Positions 20,891 to 34,023 of a stretch of 64,000 bases of DNA are shown here, piece by piece. The notes under the pieces were generated by a model, which saw only the letters and a program-made list of their open reading frames with translations, was not told where the DNA came from and did no database searches. The stretch is from Hormiphora californensis. Lineage: Eukaryota; Ctenophora; Tentaculata; Cydippida; Pleurobrachiidae. Position 1 is the stretch's first letter. Every line of letters begins with the position of its first letter. The position numbers and the translations under genes were made by a program. Location: NCBI GenBank assembly GCA_020137815.1, contig CM035359.1, positions 3,784,532 through 3,848,531 of the forward strand, given 5' to 3'.

Positions 20891-23144
20891 CCCTTTGACA
20901 GCGAGAAGGATTGGCTCGATAGAATTGTCTAATTTTTCGTTTATAAGTAGATGTTATCAACACAAAACGCCTCGAAAAGGAAATTTGTAATTCCGACATG
21001 TAGTTTTTGCTGGGCCCACTGTAGCATATATGATACTATCGCCCGTAAGGGAATTCTAGTAACAAATCTAAATTGTACAAGTTTGTGGGTGTTATGGCAT
21101 AAATTCATGCATTCATGAGGTTTGTAGCTACAAGTTCTACATTCGTGAACGGTTTTTACCAGGAAAAGGACCCAAATTAGAGATTTGTATCATATATGAT
21201 ACTATCGTCCAAAGGGTAAATTCTCCTAAAACATACATAATTCGGGCTAGAAAAGGAGCTAAGAGACAAATGGGGGCACTAAAATGTGTAGAATCATCGC
21301 ATTAGTGGGGGTAGAGCACATATTTAGGTCGCTATCTGGACCCCTAATTGAGATAATTGCATAATTAGCTAATTATCTGTCCCGCGCGTGCTAATTATTC
21401 GTGAAACTTTGCTCTGGGAAGGAGTTATGAGACAAATGGGGGCACTAAAATGTGTAGAATCATTACATTAGTGGGGGTAGATCACATATTTAGGTCGCTA
21501 TCTGGATCCATAATTGAGATAATTGGATAATTAGCTAATTAGTTGCCCTGGAGCGCTAATAAATGAGACTTTGTGGAGTATTCAAGACAAGTAGGGGCAC
21601 TAAAATGTGTAAAATCATCGCCTTAGTGGAGGTAGAGCACATAGCTGAGTTTCTATTCCAACTCCTAAATGAGATAATTGGATAATTAGCTAATTGACGG
21701 TTGCACACCGTCCACTTTTCACTAAATCCCGTGGTTTCTAGGTAATCCTGAGCTCTTTTGTTCAATCTAAGGATCTTCTGACATCCCCTAATATCCCTAA
21801 ACCCCTATAACCGTGTGTCCAAACAATAAATATGGGAAACTGTAGTACATTAGAGGTTGAACGTGTTGTAGGAGCAATAGGATATACAAATTCTATAGGA
21901 TTGTAGTTGGATCTTGGATGTATGAGAGGTCTAGGATGGAGCAAGAGGGTTCTAAAGAGCTGAAGGCAGTGTCTAGGGTTGTATCGAGTGCTATACTATT
22001 GTGTAAAACGAGTCATAGGTGATACAAATGGGGTAAGGGGTTGTCAGAAGATCCTTAGATTGAACAAAAGAGCTCAGGATTACCTAGAAACCACGGGATT
22101 TGGTGAAAAGTGGACGGTGTGCAACCGTCAATTAGCTAATTATCCAATTATCTCAATTAGGAGTGGGAATAGAAACTCAGCTATGTGCTCTAACCCCGCT
22201 AAGGCGATGATTTTACACATTTTAGTGCCCTCACTTGTCTTGTATACTCCGCCTAGTCTCATTTATTACCGCTCCAGGGCAACTAATTAGCTAACTATCC
22301 AATTATCTCAATTATGGATCTAGATAGCGACCTAAAATGTGCTCTACCCCCACTAATTTGATGATTCTACACATTTTAGTGCCCCCATTTGTCTCATAAC
22401 TCCTTCCCAGAGCAAAGTTTCATGAATAATTAGCATGCACGGGACAGATAATTAGCTAATTATCCAATTATCTCAATTAGGGATCCAGATAGCGACCTAA
22501 ATATGTGCTCTACCCCCACTAATGCGATGATTCTACACATTTTAGTGCCCTGATTTGTCTCTTAGCTCCTTTTCTAGCCCGAATTATGTATGTTTTAGGA
22601 GAATTTACCCTTAGGACGATAGTATCATATATGATACAAATCTCTAATTTGGGTTCTTTTCCTGGTAAAAACCGTTCACGATTGTAGAACTTGTAGCTAC
22701 ATACCACATGAAAGCATAAATTTATGCCATAGCACCCACAAACTTGTACAATTTAGATTTGTTACTAGAATTCCCTTACGGGCGATAGTATCATATATGA
22801 TACGGCGCCTTAAATGTTAATAACTCATTCAATTTTCAATATTTTTTGATGCGGCTTTTTGCATTCGGTCGGTTATGACGAGCACTTTTATTCCTTCAAA
22901 GGATTAGTTGTGCCCCCAAAAAATAAAAAAATGAGAAATGTTTTTAAAAAAAGGCCGAAATTAGCCTCCTTAGAAGGGCTATAAAATTTTTTTCTTGATT
23001 TTCTGAGCTGATCTGGACGTGGTTTTAGGTTCATAATCCCTAAAACTAGCTTGTGACAAAATATGGGCCACCTAGATAAAACATAAGGACTTCCAGGCCG
23101 CCTAGAATAGACTGTAGCATATATGCTCTGTCGCCGTCAAAGGG
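20891..23144. mobile_element. PiggyBac-like foldback element (TTAA target)
   Basis: A 2,254-bp insertion with termini CCCTTTGACAGCGA and TCGCCGTCAAAGGG, flanked by TTAA (20,887-20,890 and 23,145-23,148). The orthologous point in copy 2 reads CTGTTAAATGC (27,391-27,401), a clean empty site. TTAA targeting and CCC-starting termini fit piggyBac-type elements. The interior is a long imperfect palindrome with repeated TAGTATCATATATGATAC words and no transposase, so it is nonautonomous. Confidence 0.9.
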
Positions 23145-24000
23145 TTAAATGCTAGGCGCTACAAGGGTAACTAGACCTCCCCTTGAGCGTGCTCGACAAC
23201 CTACGGACTGGGGTTTCCAGCCCAATAAACCTTGCTGGTCTAGCAGCGTGCAAGACCCATATCCTTGCACCGATCAGTATCCTTAGGATTTGTGACTGGC
23301 CGAGATCCAACCATACGTGAAGCTCCTATTGCCGATACTAAGTGTCCCCACTTATAGAGAGTTGCCAATGTGGCTAGAAGTGAGACTGGAGGCACTTTGT
23401 ATCCCAAACTAAGCATAAGGAGTTTCCTTATCCGATACCTAGTGTTCCCCTAGAGTGAGCATTGCCAATATGGCAAGAAGAGATGATATAGAGAACCCCT
23501 CGAGAATATTGGGGAACACCGAGTAGAGTTGTACTAATTGAAATGGGTCGGTTAAAAGGTTGTAACTAATGTGCCCCTAATTTAACTACAATCATATATA
23601 CAATAGATAATACAACATAAATTGCTAATAACTCAACTCCCTCAAACAACTCTTTCTCCTCCAATATATAAGAGAGATGGTTCCCCACCATCTCCCGAAC
23701 TACATATTCTACTCCCCTCAAAACAGAACACTCTTCTCTCTTCTCTCCTCTCTCGCTCTCTGGTCACCTCTTTCTCAGATCACGCGATCCACGCCAGCTT
23801 AGGCTGACGTGGCACCTTCTCCTCTCGGCACGTCGCACAATCCCCTGTACGCGGCTTCTCGCTATTCCTACTCATCTAAAACAGTGACCCAAATTCTTAT
23901 CTTCTAATATCTCTCCATAACTATTGTAACAAATAAATAATAACGAAGTAAAACAACTACGTATTTGGTACGCTACAATTGTTTCATCGCAACCCTTACG
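23145..24000. other. LTR-like or promoter-like block (uncertain)
   Basis: Non-repetitive sequence present in both duplication copies. It contains a TATATAAGAG box near 23,656, a C/T-rich stretch and AAATAAATAATAA near 23,928. In the uninterrupted copy it begins TGTTAA and a CTACA lies near 28,223, which would fit a solo LTR of about 830 bp. No flanking duplication was found and no gag/pol is nearby. It could equally be an ordinary promoter. No convincing ORF. Confidence 0.25.
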
Positions 24001-24294
24001 GGAAACGCAGCTGAAAGTCAGTACTTTCTCAATATAGGAACTTCTAATGAGAAGCTGGTGTCCAATAAGAGCTACGTCAGTGTAAACCAGTAAGTATAAA
24101 TGGCTGATCACTTTTTTCATCACTTTTTTCCATCTTTTTTTTTCCATCTCTTATCATCTCTTATCATCTCGTATCATCTCTTATCATCATCTTTTTATCA
24201 TCTCTCATACTTAGTCTTTCCTGAAATATGTTTTTTTCTTCAATATTTCTTGGCTGCATATATATGTTTGGGTTACCAATCAATATTTCTCTAG

Positions 24295-25228
24295 GTCTGT
24301 GCTCATCGACGGAACCTCAGAAGTTGTCAACATTTCCGGTGCCAGAGACCGTGGACCTCAGTAAAATCGTGGTGCAAGTTGGCGACTTGTTCTACTTTTT
24401 CGGCACCACCAATGTCACGTTTGCCGAAACGGAATCTTATTTTAGCATCAAGTGTAGCTCATCGGGAAGCCTCATTGATGTAAATATACAGTCGGACGTC
24501 GGACCCCGATTTACCAGGATGCTCGGGGGCATAATTATATCTAACAATTATTTATTTAATTAATTAATTAATGGTCCCTGCATCTGACAGGTGATGGTTG
24601 ATTGGAAAGAAGTCGAATATGGAGCTGACACACTACAAGGATGACTGCAACGGAACTGCCGAACCAGAGGACGCGTACGATATCGCATACTCCACCTCAG
24701 GCATCTCTGAACTTATCATGGTGGCTACAGAGAAAGACTTTACAACCTGGACTAAAGGCAGCAAGAAGAGCAACAAAATAAATGTGTTCTATACGATCAA
24801 GACGCCCGAGATTGTTAACGGATCAAACACTATTCCAGCGGTATGTATACTGTTCAATTGTAACACGCAGTATAAAACTGCAGTAATCAGTTCTGAGATT
24901 CAACAAACCGGTGGTCGTGGTAAAAAATATTTCGGAAACTGCAATCCTAAACTCTAGGATACTCTAAACAGCACAAAACATGTTTGCGGGTTTTATTTTA
25001 TAAATCCTACTAAACCTCCCTTCTCTCTCTCCCAGACATACAAATCTGACTATCTAAAGCTGACGGGGATCACTCCTTACAAAACAGCCGGAGTGGAGCA
25101 AATGTGGACCATGCGAGGGGTCATCATTTGCCCCACTGAGCGGGGTCAACAGATTCTAGACAACAGTGTGGAGGAGCCAGTTAACGGGGCTGGAGCAAAG
25201 TACTATGTTAGTACCCGGGGAATAACAG
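24295..25228 (+). pseudogene. Duplicated exons 30-32 of the Ig gene, frameshifted
   Basis: Exon equivalents are 24,295-24,479, 24,591-24,840 and 25,036-25,228. The middle one has an extra T (GTTGATTGGAAAG instead of GTTGATGGAAAG), which breaks the frame after four codons. The preceding exon 29 copy is a 90-bp remnant. Either a decayed tail duplication or an unmerged second haplotype. Splice sites are conserved. Confidence 0.7.
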
Positions 25229-26426
25229 GTAAGGATGTTACCATGGTTACTGCATGAATCAGATATTAGCAGCATAATTATGCATAACTCACTGATCGAG
25301 CCATTGCATATATCATGGCAGTTCTAATCCTGTGTTTCATGGTAACTGCATCGTCATTATATTGCAATGGCTTTCTTTATTATCTTTGGTCTGGCATCTG
25401 GTAGGCCAGGTAAGTCGGAAGAACCTGTCCGTTTGTCTCATGAGCGCTCATGAGTGTATCATGAGTGTGTCATGAGTGTATCATAAGCGCTCATGAGACG
25501 TTTTTCGGTGTTTCAACGTCTCATGAGTGTATCATGAGTGTATCATGAGTGTATCATGAGTGTGTCATGAGCGCTCAAGAGACGCTGCTCATGAGACATA
25601 TGTCTCATTCCATCTCTGTTTCAATTTCTCATAAAGTGCGATTTTTAATATAGTCAAATTTTTAATAAAGTGAACCGCTTGCGCGCGAAATGGTTTTCCC
25701 ACGCACCGTGGGAAAGTTTTTTTCCTGATTTTTTCGATCATATCTCTGGCTCCTGATAACACGGTCGCTTGTAGTGGGAAAACGGTAATGAAAAACGAAA
25801 GATACAGTAAGACGACGCGCAACCGTGACCAATCAGGGCGCTAGTACGTGCTGACACATGAACTTTTTGCCGCGCGTTATGCACCGTGCGCGTCTCCTTA
25901 CTGTATTTTCATTACGGTAATTTGACTACAAGCAGCACTGTAAGATAAAGACTTCATCTTGGTTGCGTTAGAAAGAGAAAAACTGTATCTTTCCAATGCG
26001 ACCAAAAAAGTCTCTATCTTATCAAGAACCGGATTTAGCACGCGCAAAAACTTTTTGCGCACAGTGTGCGGAAAGTTTTTGCGTGCAAGCGGTTCGCTTT
26101 ATTAAAAATCGGACTTTAAAGCGAACCGGGGGCGCACAAATCAGAGCATTTCACACACATCACACGTCACGCACTACCAATTTCAATTCAAAACTTCATT
26201 TTGCGCGCCCCCCGTTCGCTTTCTTAAAAATCGGACTTTAAGCGCTCATGAGATGTTTTGACCTGCATATGCTTATGAGTGTATCATGAGACATGTCTCA
26301 TGAGACATGTCTCATGAGACATGTCTCATGAGACGTTAGGTTTATGGTTAGGGGTAGGTTTAGGGTTGGGCTTGGGTTAGGGCTATCCATTAGGCCTAGG
26401 GCACCGTAGGGGTAGGGTTAGGGTTG

Positions 26427-26699
26427 AGGGTCACCACACACCAAAGTTAAAATTAAAATTTTGATTTTAAACCCGCACACACCAGCGGCCGTTAAAATTT
26501 CTCTCCCCATTCTAAAAGTAACAATCTCACGCACGATTTTGACGGTCGCGTTGGATGACAAATTTTTAAAACACCGTTAAAATCGTGTGCGAGATTGTTA
26601 CTTTTAGAATGGGGGAGAGAAATTTTAACGGCCGCTGGTGTGTGCGGGTTTAAAATCAAAATTTTAATTTTAATTTTAACTTTGGTGTGTGGTGACCCT
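26427..26699. mobile_element. AGGGTCACCACACACC foldback MITE, copy 3
   Basis: Duplicate of the element at 19,920-20,192, carried along in the tandem duplication. Confidence 0.85.
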
Positions 26700-28567
26700 T
26701 ACCCATAGGCTTAAACACCTAGCCCTACCCTCTACGGGTCCCTAGACCTAAGGAATAGCTCTAACCCTAGGCTAGGGTTGGGCTAGGATCCCTAGCACAA
26801 CCCTAATTAATTAATTAATTTTGACTATTCCCACTTTTTGTAGATCATTTTTTATGCATGCGTTTTTTTTCTCTGTTTTCTCTGTATTCATAATTATGTA
26901 TAATTATTAGGGTGTGCACTGTGCTAAGTTAATTTTTGTCGACTTGGTTGATATCAAACTATGAACAATTCTTTACAACATCCTAAAAACATAATTGAGG
27001 TATACCTCAATTATGTTTTTAGGATGTTGTAAAGAATTGTTCATAGTTTGATATATAGTGGGGAAACAGTCGTGTCTGAACCTCAGGTCCAGTGCACAGC
27101 TATTTTCCACTGAGACCTAAGATCTCCGGTTTCAGTGACGGGAAATAGCCGTCACTGACACCTGAGTTCTCAAAATGATCGTAGGAGCTCTAGGGGTAAG
27201 CTAAAATTGGAAAATTGGATTTGATTTATGAGTTGGGACAAATAGCACATCACGGTGTGCCTGAACAAAGTTTAACCTCGGATGAAAAATGGTTCATCAG
27301 AGATTTTCAAACATAACAAAAGTAAACGATAAATACGCTTTAAATCGTTTTTCGTAAAAAGTGTAGGGTGAGCCGAGCCGTCAGCACGGACTGTTAAATG
27401 CTAGGCGCTACAAGGGTAACTAGACCTCCCCTTGAGCGTGCTCGACAACCTACGGACTGGGGTTTCCAGCCCAATAAACCTTGCTGGTCTAGCAGCGTGC
27501 AAGACCCATATCCTTGCACCGATCAGTATCCTTAGGATTTGTGACTGGCCGAGATCCAACCATACGTGAAGCTCCTATTGCCGATACTAAGTGTCCCCAC
27601 TTATAGAGAGTTGCCAATGTGGCTAGAAGTGAGACTGGAGGCACTTTGTATCCCAAACTAAGCATAAGGAGTTTCCTTATCCGATACCTAGTGTTCCCCT
27701 AGAGTGAGCATTGCCAATATGGCAAGAAGAGATGATATAGAGAACCCCTCGAGAATATTGGGGAACACCGAGTAGAGTTGTACTAATTGAAATGGGTCGG
27801 TTAAAAGGTTGTAACTAATGTGCCCCTAATTTAACTACAATCATATATACAATAGATAATACAACATAAATTGCTAATAACTCAACTCCCTCAAACAACT
27901 CTTTCTCCTCCAATATATAAGAGAGATGGTTCCCCACCATCTCCCGAACTACATATTCTACTCCCCTCAAAACAGAACACTCTTCTCTCTTCTCTCCTCT
28001 CTCGCTCTCTGGTCACCTCTTTCTCAGATCACGCGATCCACGCCAGCTTAGGCTGACGTGGCACCTTCTCCTCTCGGCACGTCGCACAATCCCCTGTACG
28101 CGGCTTCTCGCTATTCCTACTCATCTAAAACAGTGACCCAAATTCTTATCTTCTAATATCTCTCCATAACTATTGTAACAAATAAATAATAACGAAGTAA
28201 AACAACTACGTATTTGGTACGCTACAATTGTTTCATCGCAACCCTTACGGGAAACGAATCATATATATTCTCCCCTAAAGAATTCCTAAATATTTGTATC
28301 CTCCTAACTCACTCTCAACCATCATAAGATCATCAAATACCTATCATCTGACTAACTCTCAGTCACTCTGAGAGAGAAACAATGTAGGAACACGAGGAAC
28401 CTAACTCGTGTGCCCTACAAAAGTCTGAAATACATACACCGGTCTTTATGCTAATAGTCAAAAATAAAATATATTCACTGATTAAGTACATGCATGCTAC
28501 ATCTAGTTATTTTCTATTAAATGTGGTTAGATAGAGCAGAGAGAGATAGAGCAGAGAGCTTGGGTGT

Positions 28568-28965
28568 GCTGTGCACAGACTGATTAAAATTGATCATGAC
28601 CACATGTAGTCAAGATTTTGATCAAGTCGCACAGACTGATCAAACTTGATCATTTGATCAAGCTTGGAGAGCAAAAACTGAAACTAACTGTCCCTAATTG
28701 AGCAATAAGACCCAACTATATTCAATTAGGACACTTTCCCGGCCTCTGAGGAATTGGAAATTGCTGACGTGATTCAGCGTATCAAAATTACTCGGGTACA
28801 GTGGTTTTCGCTTTGATCAAAAACTGAAACTAATTTATGTCAGTATAAATTAGTTTCAGTTTTTAATCTCCAACCTTGAATGATGAAGTTTGATCAGACT
28901 GCACGACTTGATCAAAATCTTTATAACATGTGGTCATGATCAAGTTTTATTAATCTGTGTGCGCC
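28568..28965. mobile_element. Foldback MITE with GATCAA-rich arms
   Basis: GTGTGCTGTGCACAGACTGA with TGATCATGACCACATG is mirrored by CATGTGGTCATGATCA and AATCTGTGTGCGCCC. The core has AAAAACTGAAACTAA in both orientations. No ORF. The flank 28,257-28,567 shows no recognisable gene. Confidence 0.65.
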
Positions 28966-29068
28966 CAAAAGCATCGTATCTGCGGTTAGCTGCCATAAAG
29001 AACTACTGCCGGCAATGGTAAAGATCTTCACTGCCAGGCGGCTTGATCCAAAGGTATCATGCCGGGCC

Positions 29069-29147
29069 ACACTTGGTGACATAGACACCTGGCGCGACCG
29101 AGATTGAGCTCACACGGGGGTCGTGCCAGGTGTCTATGTCACGAAGG
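29069..29147. repeat. GGTGACATAGACACC hairpin family, copy 3
   Basis: GGTGACATAGACACCTGGCG is mirrored by CCAGGTGTCTATGTCACG, just downstream (- strand sense) of the TRPA-like stop codon. Confidence 0.75.
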
Positions 29148-29174
29148 GCCACACTTCAAAAATAAGAGTAAGTG

Positions 29175-29443
29175 CTACGTCATAGCTTGTACCATTTGTA
29201 ACAGGACATTAATATTGTCATCACTCAACTTGTTCACTTCTTCTAGCAATTTTGCTTTCCCATTTTTAAGGTCAAGATTATTGTAGAACTTGCCAGAGGT
29301 AATGGCAAATATTTTAGCACTAACTTCATCCGAAAAATGTTTCCTTTGAAAAAAATAAACTTGCCTTGGTAATGGTATCATTCCAAACCAATCTAAGAAA
29401 AAACAAATTTTTTCACTGATTCTAATTAGTTTTATCCTTCCTA
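29175..29443 (-). CDS. TRPA-like channel, C-terminal tail (separated by insertion)
   Basis: Reading leftwards from the TA at 29,442-29,443, the frame encodes a basic, partly helical tail (GRIKLIRISEK, FFLDWFGMIPLPRQVYF, KLLEEVNKLSDDNINVL) and ends in TAG at 29,175. It resembles the cytoplasmic tail after S6 of TRPA-type channels. Its true upstream partner is 63,389-64,000: the two join as QAKI|GRIK in one open frame once the 33.9-kb element and one TA are removed. In this haplotype the channel would be truncated or mis-spliced. Confidence 0.75.
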
Positions 29444-30229
29444 CCCTGCCAGAAATAGATGGTCCATATAGGTCAATATTAGCTCAATTAACGGGGCTAT
29501 ATCGTGCAAAATTACATTGTGGATTGGGCGATTTATTGATCAATACAGGTCCGTATTGTGCCCAATATATTGGCCAAATTGAGCAATATACCGTGGAATA
29601 TACTGCCGTTTTATTGTAGAAGGCACTAAGTCAATTTTTACGAAAATTGAGATATTGGTACCTTCTTCTTCAGAATTTGAAGCTCTTTCAGATAAGCTGA
29701 GTCTCATACTCAGATCTTGAAAACTGAACGAGCTACAAGCATAACAAGCTTTTTTGCTAGTTGTTTCGTAAAACGCAGTAAGTCAGCAAAATTTCACACA
29801 GACGCGTAAAAGGCATTAAGTCACACGAAATTTTTTTAGAGGGCTTGACTTACTGCGTTCTACCCCAAAACTGACTTGCTGCCTTTTACGACGATATGAG
29901 TGTACAAAAATAGCATCATTACACACGAACCCCTGACACACCAAGACCGAGGTCCCGATCAGAGGTTGATCAAATAATTTTGGAAAAAATAATTAAAATA
30001 ATTAGAACAAAGTGGATCAGAATTTAAACTAATTTATTGGAAACAACTTAATTTAACAAAATATGTACAATATGTTTGTCAATCAGCCTTTAGTCTGTCT
30101 TTTAATTGACCGATAATTGAGCATTGTCAATGTCTCTCTATTTTCTTACAATCACCCAGTCTCACTTTCTGTCCCTGTAATTAACTGTCTTTCTGTCGGA
30201 CGTATATGATCTTTTCAAATCTTATTTCT

Positions 30230-31350
<1,121 letters not shown>

Positions 31351-31412
31351 CTCAGAGAAATAAGATTTGAAAAGATCATATACGTCCGACAGAAAGACAG
31401 TTAATTACAGGG

Positions 31413-32877
31413 CACGGCGTGCCCGAGGGTAGTTTAACATTTGTTTGAGTGCACACCTCCAATTCCGGTTGTAACTGGTCGGGAAGACCTCCCTGAAGGT
31501 CGTGGCGGTGCGGAAAAAATAGGGTAGACCTGCTGCGGCTTCAGAAAATTGAGAAAAAGATAGCTATCTTTTTTTTTCACTTTGAAAATAAGACGTTTTT
31601 TATTAAAAGATCCTTGATCAGTGAGATACGGTTGTCCCCCACCTATTTTTTGACGTAGAATCGAATGCCGTTGAAGTCAAATCTCTAAAATGTTGGCAAA
31701 ATGGAGAAAATCACGTTTTTAGGTGTTTTTTGGTGAAAAAAGCGTTCAAACTGGTAGTAGATGATGGGATATAGTCCCAAAAATATCATAAATCGATTTT
31801 TTGGGTCTTTTTCGCCCTAGGAACAGAGTTTCATGAAAATCTGGTACAACGCCTATTCTCCGTTTGCTTTCAAAGAAGGTGAATATTGCTCTAATTTAGC
31901 CAATTTTGAAGAGAAGGCGTCCAAAATGATACCAGTTGACAGGATAGAGTCCCAAAAACGTGAAAATCATCAATTTTAGGCATATTATACCCTAGAAATA
32001 AATGGACATGGTGGTCGAATGATATTTTTTATCTCGGTAGGCCTCTGAAGTATGTGGAAATAGCCACAATGTAGAGATTGTGGTAAATTAATGTGAATAA
32101 ACGTTTACCAAACCCACTTTAGCACCTGCTAAGTTGAAGAGTGGCTCTTGCATAATCCAGAAGCCCACTAAAGTGGGTTTGGTAAACGTTTATTCACATT
32201 AATTTACCACAATCTCTACATTGTGGCTATTTCCACATACTTCAGAGGCCTACCGAGATAAAAAATATCATTCGACCACCATGTCCATTTATTTCTAGGG
32301 TATAATATGCCTAAAATTGATGATTTTCACGTTTTTGGGACTCTATCCTGTCAACTGGTATCATTTTGGACGCCTTCTCTTCAAAATTGGCTAAATTAGA
32401 GCAATATTCACCTTCTTTGAAAGCAAACGGAGAATAGGCGTTGTACCAGATTTTCATGAAACTCTGTTCCTAGGGCGAAAAAGACCCAAAAAATCGATTT
32501 ATGATATTTTTGGGACTCTATCCCATCATCTACTACCAGTTTGAACGCTTTTTTCACCAAAAAACACCTAAAAACGTGATTTTCTCCATTTTGCCAACAT
32601 TTTAGAGATTTGACTTCAACGGCATTCGATTCTACGTCAAAAAATAGGTGGGGGACAACCGTATCTCACTGATCAAGGATCTTTTAATAAAAAACGTCTT
32701 ATTTTCAAAGTGAAAAAAAAAGATAGCTATCTTTTTCTCAATTTTCTGAAGCCGCAGCAGGTCTACCCTATTTTTTCCGCACCGCCACGACCTTCAGGGA
32801 GGTCTTCCCGACCAGTTACAACCGGAATTGGAGGTGTGCACTCAAACAAATGTTAAACTACCCTCGGGCACGCCGTG
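31413..32877. mobile_element. 1.47-kb hairpin element (AGGG duplication)
   Basis: Two arms of about 700 bp mirror each other around a short spacer near 32,130-32,165; termini CACGGCGTGCCCGAGGGTAG. AGGG precedes (31,409-31,412) and follows (32,878-32,881). The uninterrupted sequence, with CCCT in the other arm of the host foldback, confirms a 4-bp target duplication. CAC termini with a 4-bp duplication resemble Chapaev-type elements, but there is no transposase to confirm it. Confidence 0.8.
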
Positions 32878-33810
32878 AGGGACAGAAAGTGAGACTGGGT
32901 GATTGTAAGAAAATAGAGAGACATTGACAATGCTCAATTATCGGTCAATTAAAAGACAGACTAAAGGCTGATTGACAAACATATTGTACATATTTTGTTA
33001 AATTAAGTTGTTTCCAATAAATTAGTTTAAATTCTGATCCACTTTGTTCTAATCATTTTAATTATTTTTTCCAAAATTATTTGATCAACCTCTGATCGGG
33101 ACCTTGGTCTTGGTGTGTCAGGGGTTCGTGTGTAAAGATGCTATTTTTGTACACTCATAACGTCGTAAAAGGCAGCAAGTCAGTTTTGGGGTAGAACGCA
33201 GTAAGTCAAGCCCTCTAAAAAATGTTCGTGTGACTTACTGCCTTTTACGCGTCTGTGTGAAATTTTGCTGACTTACTGCGTTTTACAATGAGTAAGAGCA
33301 AAAATCTTTAAAGGCGAATATCTCGAAATGGAAAAAAGTGACTTAGTGCCTTTTACGTTAAAACGGCAGTATATTGAACAAATGTGGTCCAAATGCGCGC
33401 GCATCCGTGGTGCTGAAACGTTGTACTCTCAACATCTCAAATACTGTGCGCGCTCCCGTACCATGAGGAGCGGCGTCCCAAAATACGCTGGGCGACTGCT
33501 GCACCCAATAACGATTTGAAACCAACGTTATACTTGTTACTTTCGTAACCCTCGCTCACGCAAGCCGGCTCAGCGTTTACAAAAGAGGGTCGCGCAATCT
33601 GACAACGTTATACGAACCAATTGTCGTATGCACTTACCGAGTGTAGGAAAACTTCCACTTACTGAAAATTGTACTTGCCATGTTCGAACCTCTCTTCCCC
33701 TAATGGAATAAAAGTTTTTTATTTGGATGTAGTTCTTGTTTAATTGGTTGCTGTGTGTTTGTTAGAAATGTGGTAAAGAAGCACATAATATGATATATAA
33801 TATATACATA

Positions 33811-33880
33811 TACAGTCGGACCACGATTTAACGGCACCCTTGGGGAAAAGGGTTTTGTCCGTTAAATCATAATTGGGGAG
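33811..33880. repeat. Pogo/Tigger-like terminal repeat remnant (arm A)
   Basis: ACAGTCGGACCACGATTTAA and a nearby inverted TCCGTTAAATCAT. The same remnant is mirrored at 62,720-62,795. Related words (CCCCGATTTAACGG, GGGGTCCGACTGTA) occur at 7,278, 9,500, 15,930, 18,005, 39,410 and 39,640, so this is a dispersed family. Confidence 0.55.
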
Positions 33881-34023
33881 ACTGGAGAGTAATGGGGATG
33901 CAAGAGTTAAAGAACTGCAAATCTATGAGTTCCCCAGAAAACAATAAACTATAGATTGTTTTGTTCAAACCACGAGCTTTATTGGGTCGATCTAGGCAAA
34001 AACATGACGTACAACGTACGTAC

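Larger units (their letters stand above)
17460..24004. repeat. 6.5-kb tandem duplication, copy 1
   Basis: This segment recurs head-to-tail at 24,005-28,256. The junction lies inside exon 29, at ACGCAGCTGAAAGTCA. Copy 1 contains the piggyBac-like insertion that copy 2 lacks; otherwise only small differences were seen. Confidence 0.9.
24005..28256. repeat. 6.5-kb tandem duplication, copy 2
   Basis: Matches 17,460-24,004 apart from absence of the 2,254-bp piggyBac-like insertion, a scrambled and shortened first 90 bp (exon 29 part) and small indels. It ends in the same ...TTACGGGAAACG that precedes copy 2, so the junction has short microhomology (ACG). Confidence 0.9.

Noticed and set aside
33328-33519. 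Short ORF in the subterminal arm (also mirrored at 63,084-63,308)
   Set aside because: No family features, starts inside the nested foldback in one copy, and has no splice context; treated as noncoding arm sequence.
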